Notes: generated by a model not told the origin, from the letters alone. Shown: positions 1-8,712, counted from the stretch's first letter. The stretch: 64,000 nt of DNA from Kribbella kalugense (GCF_004365875.1 NZ_SODF01000001.1:2604001-2668000); one strand, 5' to 3'. Numbers and translations are program-made.

Positions 1-9
1 AGTGGCACT

Positions 10-726
10 TCACGAGTCGGTCGGCTTGAGCTTGGTGTAGATGAGGTCGCGGACGTCACGGCCCTCGGCTTGCGCGCGGGACTCGAACTTGGTGACTGGG
101 CGCCACTCGGGTCGTGGGGCCCAGCCGTCGAACTGGTTGCGCAGCAACGGCTCCGCTTCGCAGACCTCGAGCATGCGGTCGGCATAGTCCGCCCAGTCCG
201 TTGCCAGATGCAACGTACCGCCGGGCTGCAGCCGGGACGCGACCAGCCCGACGAACGGCGGACTGATCAGGCGGCGCTTGTGATGCCGCTTCTTCGGCCA
301 CGGGTCCGGGAAGTAGATGCGTACGCCGGCCAGCGCGCCGGGCGCCACTTGGTCGCGGAGGAAGTCGAGGGCATCGCCCTGGAGCAGGCGGACGTTGTCG
401 AGGTCGTACTTCTCGACCCACAGCATCAGCTGGCCCAGACCGGCCGGGTACACCTCGGCGGCGAGGTGGTTGACCTCGGGGGTGGCGACCGCGAGTTGGG
501 CGGTCGCTTCGCCCATTCCGGATCCGATCTCCAGCACGGTAGGCGCTTCCCGGTCGAACCAGTCGGCGAGATCGAGCGGACCTGACGGCAGATCCACCTG
601 CGTCCGGCCCAGTTCGGGCCAGTGCGACTGCCAGACCCGCTTCTGCCCCACCGTCATCCGGACACTCCGCCGAACGGTGCTGAAGACACCTACCTGTCTG
701 ACCTGATCCACTGCTTCCACCAGCAC
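10..726 (-). CDS. trmB: tRNA (guanine-N7-)-methyltransferase TrmB
   Basis: SAM-dependent methyltransferase that makes m7G46 in the variable loop of tRNAs in the cytoplasm. The 238 residues carry the Rossmann SAM motif VLEIGSGMGE near residue 65, the PDPWPKKRHHKRR block typical of TrmB near residue 140 (substrate and catalytic loop), and a C-terminal TKFESRA segment that is a TrmB signature. Length is normal for the family, with a short N-terminal extension. The start is GTG; a later Met (RMTVG) is an alternative. It lies 7 nt downstream of glnE on the same strand, so co-transcription is likely. Identification is firm; only the exact start is uncertain. Confidence 0.95.
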   Translation of the reverse strand: MLVEAVDQVRQVGVFSTVRRSVRMTVGQKRVWQSHWPELGRTQVDLPSGPLDLADWFDREAPTVLEIGSGMGEATAQLAVATPEVNHLAAEVYPAGLGQLMLWVEKYDLDNVRLLQGDALDFLRDQVAPGALAGVRIYFPDPWPKKRHHKRRLISPPFVGLVASRLQPGGTLHLATDWADYADRMLEVCEAEPLLRNQFDGWAPRPEWRPVTKFESRAQAEGRDVRDLIYTKLKPTDS

Positions 727-733
727 AAGTGTA

Positions 734-3733
734 TTAGTCGTCCCAGAACAGGTGGGCGACGGTGTTGTGGGCCCGGCGGGTGGTGCGGAGGTAGTCGTCG
801 GAGAAACGGCTGGACTCGCCGGGCGGGTAGCCGCAGATCTGGGCCACGGCGGCGAGGTCCCGGGGGTCGGTAGGCAACGAGTCGCCGGGGCGGGCGCGGA
901 CGAGCATGATCGCGTTCCGGATCCGGCTGGCCATCTCCCAGGCAGCGCGGAGCGTGTCGGCCTCGGTGGGGTCGACGAGGTTGGCGTCTACGCCGGCCTG
1001 GAGCGCTCCGAGGGTGCGCGTCGTACGCAGGCTTGGGACTCGATGGGCCTCGCGCAACTGCAGGAGCTGGACGGTCCACTCGATGTCGGCGAGACCGCCT
1101 CGGCCCAGCTTGGTGTGCGTCGCCGGGTCGGCGCCGCGCGGCAGTCGCTCGGCGTCGACGCGTGCCTTGATCCGCCGGATCTCCATCACGTCGCGCTCGC
1201 TGATTCCGGCCGCCGGATAGCGGAGCGGGTCGATCAGTTCACGGAACGCCTGACACAGCTCGGGGTCCCCGCACAACGGGTCGGCCCGGAGCAGCGCCTG
1301 CGCCTCCCACACCGCCGACCATCTGGCGTAGTACGACGCGTATGACGCCAACGTCCGTACCAACGGGCCCTGCCGTCCCTCCGGCCGCAGATCCGCGTCG
1401 ATCGCGACCGCGGGGTCTGCGCCTGGCAGCGCCAGCAGGCGGCGGAACTCGGTCGCGGTCTGCGTCGCGAAATCCGTTGCAGCCTTCTCGTCCGCGCCGG
1501 GAAGCGGGTCGTGGACGAACATCACGTCGGCATCGCTGCCGTACCCGAGCTCGTGCCCGCCGAACCGGCCCATCGCGACGATCGACATCCGCGTCGGCTC
1601 CGGCTGGCCCTCTCTCAATATGCGCAGTGCCACCGCTTTCCGGGCGACCTCGAGCGCGGTCGTCAGCGTCCCGACCGTGACCACGGTCAGCGCCTCGCCA
1701 ACCGTCTCGACGTCGAGCAGACCGGACAGATCCGCCGCCGCGATCCGGAACAGTTCACGTCGCCGTACCGCCCGGATCGCCGCCACCGCGGCCTCCGGCG
1801 CATCCTGCCGACGAGCGGCCGCAGACATCTCGGACAGCAACGCTTCCTGGGTTCGCGGGATCAGCTCCCGCTCGTCTGCGAGCATCGCGGTCGCTTCCGG
1901 GGCGCGCTGCAACAGGTCGACGGCGTACCGGCCGCTGGCCAGCAGATGGGCGAGCCGTTCGGCCGACGCACCCTCGTCGCGCAGTTGGCGCAGGTACCAC
2001 GGTGTTGACCCGAGCGCGTCCGAGATCGTCCGGAACGCGAGCAGTCCGGCGTCCGGATCCGGCGACTCGGCGAACCAGCCGAGCATCGCCGGCAGCAACG
2101 CCTTCTGGATCGAGGACCGCCGCGACACCCCCTCGGACAGCGCCTCGATGTGCCGCAGCGCCGACGCGGGATCGGCGTACCCGAGCGCCGTCAGCCGCTG
2201 CTTGGCCGCCTCCGGAGTCAGCCGTACTTCGACGCCCGGGATCCGCGCGACCGCCGCGAGCAGTGGCCGGTAGAACAGCTTCTCGTGCAGCCGCCGTACC
2301 TCGAGCGCATGCTTCTTCCAGGCCGCGGTCAGATCGGCGACCGGGTTCTTCGTGAACCCGAGCGACCGCCCGAGCCGCCGCAGGTCCGCCTCGTCGTCCG
2401 GGACCTGGTGTGTACGCCGCAACCGGTACAGCTGGATGCGGTGCTCCATCGACCGCAGGAAGCGATACGCATCCGCGAGTACGGCGCCATCGGTGCGACC
2501 GACGTACCCGCTGGTCGTCAGGGCCTCCAGGGCGACCAACGTCGTACCACTGCGAACCGATTCGTCACTGCGGCCGTGGACGAGCTGCAGCAGCTGTACG
2601 GCGAACTCGACGTCTCGCAAACCGCCCGGCCCGAGCTTCAGTTGGCGATCGACGTCCTCGGCCGGGATGTGGTCGACAACGCGCCGCCGCATCGCCTGTA
2701 CGTCGTCGACGAACCCTTCGCGATCGGCCGCCGACCACGCGAGCTGCCCGACCCGCTCGGAGTACTCCCGGCCGAGCTCCGCATCACCCGCGACCGGGCG
2801 AGCCTTCAGCAGCGCCTGGAACTCCCAGGTCTTCGCCCAGCGCTGGTAGTACGCGAAATGGCTGTCGAGCGTCCGGACGAGCGGACCGGACTTGCCCTCC
2901 GGGCGGAGCGCCGCGTCGACGGGCCAGAGTGTGCCCTCGCCGGTGTGCGCCGAGCAGATCCGCATCGCGGCCGCGGCGAGCTGGGTCGCGGTCTTCAACG
3001 CCGGCAGCTCCGGCTCACCGTCGAGCGGCTCGGCGACGAACAGTACGTCGACATCGCTGACGTAGTTGAGTTCCCGGCCACCACACTTGCCCATGGCAAT
3101 GATCGCGAGCCGGCAGTCGGCGGCGTTCGGGTGGGCGGCGAAGTACTCGTTGCGGGCGATACGCAACGCGGTCTCGAGCGCTCCCCCGGCGAGATCCGCG
3201 AGTACGGCGGCCACCTCGTCGACGAGCAGACCCTCCGCGAGATCTCGCGCGGCCAACCTGAGCAGCAGCCGTCGGTACTCGACTCGCAGCGCGTCGACTG
3301 GGTTGTCTGCCTCGACCACGGTGGCCAGCTTCGCTGCGACATCCTCGATCGACGGGCGAGCGCCCGCCAACGCCGGGTCGGCAAGGTCGTACCAGTGCCG
3401 CGGATGTACGGCGAGATGCCGGCCGAGCGCCTCACTCGCGCCGAGCACGTACACGAGCCGGCGCCGGAAGCCGTCGTCCATCTCGAGCGTGCGCGCGAAC
3501 GCGGCCAAGTCGTAGTCGTTGCGATGCAGCGTCTCCGCCATCGCACAGAGACCGTGCAGCGCGAGGTCAGGGTCGGCGGACTCCGACAGTGTGACGATCA
3601 ACTGCTCGGTGACGATCGGGCTGCGCGAGTCGAGCGCGTCCAGCTCCTCGAGCCGTCCCGCTGCCCGCCGCGGCTCCTCGAACCCGAGCCGAACGAGCCG
3701 TCCCTCCCACGACCCTCTTCGACCCTCTGCCAC
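734..3733 (-). CDS. glnE: bifunctional glutamine synthetase adenylyltransferase/deadenylase GlnE
   Basis: Modifies type I glutamine synthetase by adding AMP to, or removing it from, a tyrosine according to nitrogen status. The 999 residues show the two-lobed architecture: an N-terminal nucleotidyltransferase-like (adenylyl removase) domain with GGRELNYVSDVDVLFV near residue 220, and a C-terminal adenylyltransferase domain with GGHELGYGSDADVMFV near residue 735, each followed by a helical GlnD-PII-uridylylase-type segment with a GPGGLRDVEF or GRGGLADIEW motif. Both carry the metal-binding SDxD pair, so both activities look intact. GTG start. Its position beside glnA2 is conserved in actinobacteria. 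The likely in vivo substrate is GlnA1, which is not in this window, because the neighbouring GlnA2 lacks the modifiable Tyr. Confidence 0.97.
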   Translation of the reverse strand: MAEGRRGSWEGRLVRLGFEEPRRAAGRLEELDALDSRSPIVTEQLIVTLSESADPDLALHGLCAMAETLHRNDYDLAAFARTLEMDDGFRRRLVYVLGASEALGRHLAVHPRHWYDLADPALAGARPSIEDVAAKLATVVEADNPVDALRVEYRRLLLRLAARDLAEGLLVDEVAAVLADLAGGALETALRIARNEYFAAHPNAADCRLAIIAMGKCGGRELNYVSDVDVLFVAEPLDGEPELPALKTATQLAAAAMRICSAHTGEGTLWPVDAALRPEGKSGPLVRTLDSHFAYYQRWAKTWEFQALLKARPVAGDAELGREYSERVGQLAWSAADREGFVDDVQAMRRRVVDHIPAEDVDRQLKLGPGGLRDVEFAVQLLQLVHGRSDESVRSGTTLVALEALTTSGYVGRTDGAVLADAYRFLRSMEHRIQLYRLRRTHQVPDDEADLRRLGRSLGFTKNPVADLTAAWKKHALEVRRLHEKLFYRPLLAAVARIPGVEVRLTPEAAKQRLTALGYADPASALRHIEALSEGVSRRSSIQKALLPAMLGWFAESPDPDAGLLAFRTISDALGSTPWYLRQLRDEGASAERLAHLLASGRYAVDLLQRAPEATAMLADERELIPRTQEALLSEMSAAARRQDAPEAAVAAIRAVRRRELFRIAAADLSGLLDVETVGEALTVVTVGTLTTALEVARKAVALRILREGQPEPTRMSIVAMGRFGGHELGYGSDADVMFVHDPLPGADEKAATDFATQTATEFRRLLALPGADPAVAIDADLRPEGRQGPLVRTLASYASYYARWSAVWEAQALLRADPLCGDPELCQAFRELIDPLRYPAAGISERDVMEIRRIKARVDAERLPRGADPATHTKLGRGGLADIEWTVQLLQLREAHRVPSLRTTRTLGALQAGVDANLVDPTEADTLRAAWEMASRIRNAIMLVRARPGDSLPTDPRDLAAVAQICGYPPGESSRFSDDYLRTTRRAHNTVAHLFWDD

Positions 3734-3880
3734 CCCCGCAGGCTACCCAATGCCGCCTTGCGAGCACCCACCGACCAAGCTGATGCGTGGCCCAAGGTCG
3801 CGGTCGGATCTCGGGCTGATTGCGGGGAATACACGGTGTCGTGTAGCGGATTCGCTCAGTAGTCGGCATGATGACTGTCC

Positions 3881-4384
3881 ATGGTCATGATGACGGGGTC
3901 GCTCGCCGTTCGCGGCACGGTGGTCTGGTTGACACCACAGCAAGGTGGGCGAGTGTCCGGGCCGCCGGAGCCGGACTACGACTACGACTACACGGCGACT
4001 GCTTACTTGCCGCCTCGCGGTGCGGAGGACGGTCAGGCCGGGATCGCGTTGCGCCGGTTCGCGCCCGGTGCCTGGCGGACGGCGGCCGAGGGAATTCTCG
4101 TTCCGGGGAAGGGAAATCGGGCCCAGCAGGTGATCCCCGGCTGCATCGTGGTGATCACCGAAGGCGTCCGCCCGGTCGGCCTGCTCACGGTCGAAGAGGT
4201 CAACGCCCTCGCCGCCGACGGTACGCCGGTCGTGACGCCACTCCCGACCGCGGCGACGCCGGTCGACACGACCCCGCCGCAGCAGGGGCCGGCCGAGACG
4301 CCGTACCGGCACTCGACCGCGGCCGCCCGCTGGACCTCCAAACACGCCTCCGACGACGCCCCACCGCAAGCTGCCAGCGTCTGA
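3881..4384 (+). CDS. conserved hypothetical protein, actinobacterial
   Basis: A 167-residue soluble protein with no signal peptide or membrane segment. The first ~110 residues look folded (RGTVVWLTPQQGGRVSGPP, RRFAPGAWRTAAEG, VITEGVRPVGLLTVEEV); the last ~50 are Ala/Thr/Pro-rich and probably disordered. The R-G-x-V-x-W-L-T-P-x-Q-G-G-R-x-S-G-P-P opening resembles small actinobacterial proteins of unknown function that have an EF-Tu-like beta-barrel look, but no function can be assigned. Several in-frame ATGs occur at the start (residues 1, 3 and 4), so the start is uncertain by a few codons. It is divergent from glnE across a ~150-nt gap. Confidence 0.7.
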   Translation: MVMMTGSLAVRGTVVWLTPQQGGRVSGPPEPDYDYDYTATAYLPPRGAEDGQAGIALRRFAPGAWRTAAEGILVPGKGNRAQQVIPGCIVVITEGVRPVGLLTVEEVNALAADGTPVVTPLPTAATPVDTTPPQQGPAETPYRHSTAAARWTSKHASDDAPPQAASV

Positions 4385-4436
4385 ACCGAGTGGTTTTACT
4401 GATGTAGCTGTGGCTCGGAGAGCCGACGCTTTCGGC

Positions 4437-4724
4437 ATGACGAAAAGAATCCAGCCACAGCAGACAGCAGCCTTCTACGCACAGGCGCTCGCGTCGTTCG
4501 GGATCTCGGTCTCGGCGATGGTGATCGCCCTGGCGTACCTACCGGCCCAGCCGTGGGTACGGGCGTTCCTCGCACTCGGACTGTTGTACGTCGTGACGTC
4601 GACGGTCGTGCTGTGCAAGGTGGTCCGGGACCGGCAGGAGATCTCGGTCGTGAGCAGCCGGGTCGATCAGGCTCGCTTGGACAAGCTCCTGACCGACCAC
4701 GACCCCTTCAAAGTGGACGCCTAG
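4437..4724 (+). CDS. YiaA/YiaB-type two-helix membrane protein
   Basis: Small integral membrane protein of 95 residues from the ATG at 4437; a GTG 27 nt upstream is an alternative start. Two hydrophobic helices (ASFGISVSAMVIALAYLP, then AFLALGLLYVVTSTVVL) are joined by a short loop and followed by KVVRDRQE, the layout of the YiaA/B two-helix domain. The function of this family is unknown. Its TAG stop overlaps the TAG stop of convergent glnA2 in a shared CTAG. Confidence 0.8.
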   Translation: MTKRIQPQQTAAFYAQALASFGISVSAMVIALAYLPAQPWVRAFLALGLLYVVTSTVVLCKVVRDRQEISVVSSRVDQARLDKLLTDHDPFKVDA

Positions 4725-6061
4725 AGGACGGGCAGGAGTTTGTTGAGTTCGAACGGGGTTACCTGGCGGCGGTAGTCCTGCCATTCGGCGCGCTTGTTGC
4801 GGAGGAAGAAGTCGAAGACGTGCTCGCCGAGGGTTTCGGCGACGAGTTCGCTGTCTTCCATCGCGCTGATGGCCTCGGCGAGGCTGCCGGGCAGCGGCTT
4901 GATGCCGAGGGCCTTGCGCTCGCGGGGCGTGAGCGACCAGATGTCCTCCTCGACCTCCGCGGGCAGGTCGTAGCCCTCCTCGATGCCCTTCAGGCCGGCT
5001 GCGAGCATCAGGGCGAAGGCGAGATACGGATTGGCCGCCGAGTCCAGCGAGCGGAACTCGACTCGCGAAGACTGGCCCTTGTGCGGCTTGTACATCGGCA
5101 CGCGTACGAGCGCGGACCGGTTGTTGTGACCCCAGGAGACGAACGACGGCGCCTCGTCCCCGACGGCCAGCCGCTTGTAGGAGTTCACCCACTGGTTCGT
5201 CACCGCGGTGATCTCGGCCGCGTGGTGCAGCAGTCCGGCGATGAACGCCCGTCCGGTCTTCGACAGCTGGTACTGCGCCCCGCCCTCGAAGAACGCGTTC
5301 CGGTCACCCTCGAACAACGACATGTGCGTGTGCATCCCGGAGCCGGGCTGGTCCGACAGCGGCTTCGGCATGAACGACGCGTAGATGCCCTGTGAGAGCG
5401 CGACCTCCTTCACCACGACCCGGAACGTCATGATGTTGTCGGCCGTCGACAGCGCGTCGGCGTACCGCAGGTCGATCTCCTGCTGACCCGGGCCGCCCTC
5501 GTGGTGGCTGAACTCGACGGAGATGCCCATCGACTCCAGCATCGTGATCGCCTCGCGGCGGAAGTCGTTGCCGATGCCCTGCGGCGTGTGGTCGAAGTAC
5601 CCGGACGAGTCGACCGGCTCAGGCGTCGTACCGGGCGCGCCCATCAGCGACTTGAACAGGTAGAACTCGATCTCCGGGTGCGTGTAGAAGGTGAACCCGA
5701 GATCGGCCGCCTTCGACAGCGTCCGCTTCAGCACGTGCCGCGGGTCGGCGAAGGACGCGGAGCCGTCCGGCATGTTGATGTCGCAGAACATCCGCGCGGT
5801 GCCCATCGTCTCGCCACGCCAGGGCAGGATCTGGAACGTCGACGGGTCCGGCTTGGCCAGCATGTCCGCCTCGGTCACCCGGGCGAACCCCTCGATCGCC
5901 GACCCGTCGAACCCGAGGCCCTCGGCGAACGCGCTCTCCAGCTCGGCCGGGGCGACCGCGACCGACTTCAGGAACCCGAGCACATCGGTGAACCAGAGCC
6001 GCACGAAACGTACGTCGCGCTCCTCCAGCGCGCGCAGCACGAACTCCTGCTGCTTGTCCAT
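4721..6061 (-). CDS. glnA2: glutamine synthetase-type ligase GlnA2
   Basis: ATP-dependent ligase of the class I glutamine synthetase fold, 446 residues from the ATG at 6061, which has a good upstream ribosome site (GAGAGGTGG). It contains the GS beta-grasp, the FDGSAIEGFARV latch region, the EIEFYLF and GPGQQEIDLR catalytic/metal motifs, and NRSALVRVP near the ATP site. Close similarity to mycobacterial GlnA2 (Rv2222c) is recognisable. The adenylylation loop reads DIWSLTPRER with Trp375 where adenylylated enzymes have Tyr, so it should not be a GlnE substrate. In Streptomyces, GlnA2 acts as a gamma-glutamylpolyamine synthetase, so glutamine need not be the product. It sits next to glnE, as in related genomes. 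Confidence 0.93.
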   Translation of the reverse strand: MDKQQEFVLRALEERDVRFVRLWFTDVLGFLKSVAVAPAELESAFAEGLGFDGSAIEGFARVTEADMLAKPDPSTFQILPWRGETMGTARMFCDINMPDGSASFADPRHVLKRTLSKAADLGFTFYTHPEIEFYLFKSLMGAPGTTPEPVDSSGYFDHTPQGIGNDFRREAITMLESMGISVEFSHHEGGPGQQEIDLRYADALSTADNIMTFRVVVKEVALSQGIYASFMPKPLSDQPGSGMHTHMSLFEGDRNAFFEGGAQYQLSKTGRAFIAGLLHHAAEITAVTNQWVNSYKRLAVGDEAPSFVSWGHNNRSALVRVPMYKPHKGQSSRVEFRSLDSAANPYLAFALMLAAGLKGIEEGYDLPAEVEEDIWSLTPRERKALGIKPLPGSLAEAISAMEDSELVAETLGEHVFDFFLRNKRAEWQDYRRQVTPFELNKLLPVL

Positions 6062-6177
6062 CAGTCCACCTCTCACCAGCTCTACTCGGGGGCTCTCACA
6101 GTGTGCCCCGCCTCTGTTAAGCAGACGTTACGTGCCAGGGCGGACATGGCCGTGTTCAGGGCCTACCGTGTCCCCTT

Positions 6178-6582
6178 GTGCAGACGATCTTCCGTGCAGC
6201 GCTCATTGTCGCCGGGATCCTCTGCGTCAGCGACCTGCTGCTGAGTACGGCGCGGTTCGTCCAGTCGCTGCGCCGGAAGCGACCGGCCGAACGGGACGTG
6301 CTCGGCCGCCGGTGGCTACCGGTACCCGAGCTCGGCTTCGGCATGTGCGCGTTCTGCTGCCCCGGCCTGGTCGCGCTCGGCCTGACCCATCACGCCGACA
6401 ACCTGCCGACCCGGCAGATCCTGCTCGCCGCACTGGTCTTCGGGTACGCCGGCGCCGTGCTGTCCCGCGTCGTCCGGACACCCGGCCCGGGCGGCCGCCG
6501 GTTCAAGCTACGCGCCGGCCTGCTGCTCGGCCTGCCGGCCGTGTTCGGTCTGGTCTTCGGCCTCTCCGGCCTTGCGGTCTGA
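6178..6582 (+). CDS. hypothetical four-helix membrane protein
   Basis: A 134-residue protein starting at GTG. Four hydrophobic stretches (TIFRAALIVAGILCVSDLLL, FGMCAFCCPGLVALGL, ILLAALVFGYAGAVL, AGLLLGLPAVFGLVFGLSGL) with Arg-rich loops suggest an integral membrane protein with short loops. No known family is recognised. The final 75 nt overlap the 3' end of the convergent HTTM gene, but each frame reads as coding up to its own stop. Confidence 0.6.
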   Translation: MQTIFRAALIVAGILCVSDLLLSTARFVQSLRRKRPAERDVLGRRWLPVPELGFGMCAFCCPGLVALGLTHHADNLPTRQILLAALVFGYAGAVLSRVVRTPGPGGRRFKLRAGLLLGLPAVFGLVFGLSGLAV

Positions 6583-7413
6583 GCGCGCCCGATACCACGG
6601 TACGACGCGCTCCAGCGGCGCGAACGCCAGCCAGCAGACAACCGTCGGCAGGAAGTGGATCAGCAGGATCGCCGTGTTCGCGGCGTGGAACCCGAGGAAG
6701 AACAGCGCCCCGAGCAACTGCCACCGCCCCTTGAGCCAGAGGATCACCGGCGAGCAGAACTCCCCGATGATGCCGACCCACTGCATCACGTGCAGCATCC
6801 ACGGGTGGTGCAGCAACCACTCCCCGACCGGGTGCGGCCGCCGTACGATCGCCCAGGTCAGGATCGCGCTGTTCGGCCAGGCGAGCGTCCAACCGGCACC
6901 ACGGAGCTTCGCGATCGAGGACAGGAAGTACGTCGCGATCACGCAGATCTGCACGCATCGGATCGCCCAGCCGGCCGCCTCCGACTTGGTCTGATCGCCG
7001 TACGACGCGATCCCGCGGCTGCCCGCCTTCACGGTCGGCAGGACCCAGAGCGCGATCACCAGCGCGAGGTGGTCGTGGTCGACCTTGCCGTCGCTCATCC
7101 CGATCAGCACCCACCAGGTGAACGCCGGCGCGACGACCCAGCCGGCGATCCGCGGGAAGTAGTTGGTGGCGCCGATCAGGCAGAACACGATCAGGACGAC
7201 GTACAAGGTGGTCGTGTTCGCCACCGACGGCTTGGGCAGGTCGAGGATGCGGGCCAGCAGCAACGGCTGGTACAGGCCGGGGTGCTCGCCCTTGTCGCGG
7301 GTGTCGCGGACGAACGCGTGCATGTCGAGGATGACGAACAGGTAGAGGACCGTCCGCAGCCAGGCGATCCGCGCGAGTGCGATCGCGGGAGTGAACCAGT
7401 TGGCGAATCTCAT
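6508..7413 (-). CDS. HTTM domain membrane protein (vitamin K-dependent carboxylase-like)
   Basis: A 301-residue polytopic membrane protein resembling the HTTM domain, the fold shared with vitamin K-dependent gamma-glutamyl carboxylase. Visible features are an N-terminal amphipathic segment with RIAWLRTVLYLFVILD, DLPKPSVANTTTLYVVLIVF, several further helices (GWVVAPAFTWWVLIGMSDG, LALVIALWVLPT), and the WTLAWPNSAILTWAI and HPWMLHVMQWVGIIGEF segments. A soluble basic tail follows. The substrate is unknown. It is downstream of a small anchored protein (7490-7978) that probably works with it; between them lies a 76-nt MIRU-like element, and the ATG of this gene overlaps the TGA of that element's small frame. 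Confidence 0.8.
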   Translation of the reverse strand: MRFANWFTPAIALARIAWLRTVLYLFVILDMHAFVRDTRDKGEHPGLYQPLLLARILDLPKPSVANTTTLYVVLIVFCLIGATNYFPRIAGWVVAPAFTWWVLIGMSDGKVDHDHLALVIALWVLPTVKAGSRGIASYGDQTKSEAAGWAIRCVQICVIATYFLSSIAKLRGAGWTLAWPNSAILTWAIVRRPHPVGEWLLHHPWMLHVMQWVGIIGEFCSPVILWLKGRWQLLGALFFLGFHAANTAILLIHFLPTVVCWLAFAPLERVVPWYRARSDRKAGEAEDQTEHGRQAEQQAGA

Positions 7414-7493
7414 CCGCGTCCTCGCTTCGCTCCGGGCGCGGCTGAGGTACGAGGCCCGCTGTGCTTGATGGTGAACTCGCTTCGCTCGCTCAC
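7410..7493 (-). repeat. MIRU-like intergenic repeat, copy 1, with 27-codon reading frame
   Basis: Fills the 76 nt between the stop of the 7490-7978 gene and the ATG of the HTTM gene. On the minus strand it reads GTG, then SERSE, IKHS and APGAKRGRG, then TGA: 27 codons. The GTG overlaps the upstream TGA (GTGA) and its TGA overlaps the downstream ATG (ATGA). Direct copies of GAGCGAAGCGAG lie near both ends. A second copy at 40588-40671 has the same length and is 65/76 identical. The arrangement is that of mycobacterial interspersed repetitive units. Whether the peptide is made is unknown. Confidence 0.85.
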
Positions 7494-7978
7494 TTGCGCA
7501 CCTCCCACGTGGCCAGGACCTCGGGTGTCGGCGGGCCTTCGACCCGGCCCTTGACCAGTTGGGTGGTGTCGCGGATCAGCTCGAGCTTCACGTACTTCGG
7601 CTTGTCCGGATGCTTGCGCGCCCACCCGTCCGCGACCTGCTGCAGCAGCGACGGGTCCTTGACGATCTCACCGGTCCGGGCCTCGATCTCGGCCCGCGCG
7701 ACACCGGCGCCCTCGATGTTCAGCGGTACGTCGACCGTCGTACCGGCGTCCGTGACAGCACTGATCCGGGTGAACGTGATCGAGGCGTCGTCCGCGACCG
7801 AACCGGCGTACTGCGACATCGGCCCGAACGGCCACGCGTCGTCGGAAGCACGCACCGATCCGTTGATCAGCAGACCGATGCCGACGACGGCGACGAGGAC
7901 CCGCACGCCCTTGCCGACCGGGCCCAATCGCACCGCCGTCTGCTCCCCCCGCCGCTCCTCCTGACTCTGTGTCACCAC
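7490..7978 (-). CDS. hypothetical single-pass membrane protein, HTTM partner
   Basis: 162 residues: a short basic cytoplasmic N-terminus, one membrane helix at about 24-43 (GKGVRVLVAVVGIGLLINGS), then a ~115-residue extracytoplasmic domain beginning DDAWPFGPMSQYAG. The WPFGPMSQYA motif is recurrent in small proteins encoded beside HTTM genes in actinobacteria, so a joint complex is plausible. No catalytic motif is seen. Its TGA stop is shared with the start of the MIRU-like element that separates it from the HTTM gene. Confidence 0.7.
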   Translation of the reverse strand: MVTQSQEERRGEQTAVRLGPVGKGVRVLVAVVGIGLLINGSVRASDDAWPFGPMSQYAGSVADDASITFTRISAVTDAGTTVDVPLNIEGAGVARAEIEARTGEIVKDPSLLQQVADGWARKHPDKPKYVKLELIRDTTQLVKGRVEGPPTPEVLATWEVRK

Positions 7979-8031
7979 GTCATTAGATCATTCCGGTTTG
8001 GACCCCTGGCTGGTAGGGGATTTTCTTAGAC

Positions 8032-8712
8032 ATGACCGCCCCAGAAAATATCCAACGTGCCCCTCAGCCTGCTCGGCTGTCCCGGCGTACGCTCCTCGGC
8101 GCGACCGCCGGCGGCGTACTGCTCGGCGGCGTCGCAGCCGCTGCCCTTCCGACAGCAGCGCAGGCCGCTCCCGCGCCGCGCTGCTACACGCGGACCGAGT
8201 GGTCGGCGCGACCGCCCAAGTCCGCCACCCAGGTGATCGCCAAACCCGACCACATCGTCATCCACCACACCGCGAGCCCGAACGTCACCGACTACTCGCT
8301 CTCGGCGGCGTACGCGGTCCAGCACTGGATCCAGAACCTGCACATGGACACCAACGGCTGGATCGACATCGGCAACCAGCTGACGATCAGCCGCGGCGGG
8401 TTCCTGATGGAGGGCCGGAGCAAGTCGCTGACGTCGATCAACAACGGGCAGAACGTCCTCGGCGCCCAGACCGCCGACAACAACAGCCACACGATCGGCA
8501 TCGAGCACGAAGGCATCTACGTCACCGAGAACGTGACGACGGCGTTGTTCGACACGTCCGTGCTGACGTGCGCCTGGTTGTGCAACACGTACGGCCTCGA
8601 CCCGCACGTCGCGATCGTCGGGCACCGGGACTACAACACGACGCAGTGCCCGGGTGACGTGTTCTACGCCAGACTGCCGGAGCTGCGGGATCGGGTCGCT
8701 GCCGTCCTGTAG
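8032..8712 (+). CDS. Tat-exported N-acetylmuramoyl-L-alanine amidase (PGRP fold)
   Basis: Secreted zinc amidase that cleaves the MurNAc-L-Ala bond of peptidoglycan. 226 residues. A twin-arginine signal (SRRTLLGATAGGVLLGG) ends at about AQAAPA near residue 46. The PGRP/amidase_2 fold follows with zinc ligands in VIHHTAS and in GHRDYNTTQCPGD (His and Cys), the residues needed for catalysis rather than mere binding. WSARPP at the start of the domain is a typical PGRP opening. Likely role: wall turnover or attack on other bacteria. The 3' end overlaps the convergent DUF418 gene by 49 nt. Confidence 0.93.
   Translation: MTAPENIQRAPQPARLSRRTLLGATAGGVLLGGVAAAALPTAAQAAPAPRCYTRTEWSARPPKSATQVIAKPDHIVIHHTASPNVTDYSLSAAYAVQHWIQNLHMDTNGWIDIGNQLTISRGGFLMEGRSKSLTSINNGQNVLGAQTADNNSHTIGIEHEGIYVTENVTTALFDTSVLTCAWLCNTYGLDPHVAIVGHRDYNTTQCPGDVFYARLPELRDRVAAVL

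Noticed and set aside
2150..3862. 570-codon plus-strand frame opposite glnE
   Set aside because: Its sequence is an antisense shadow of glnE; glnE motifs on the minus strand are unambiguous.
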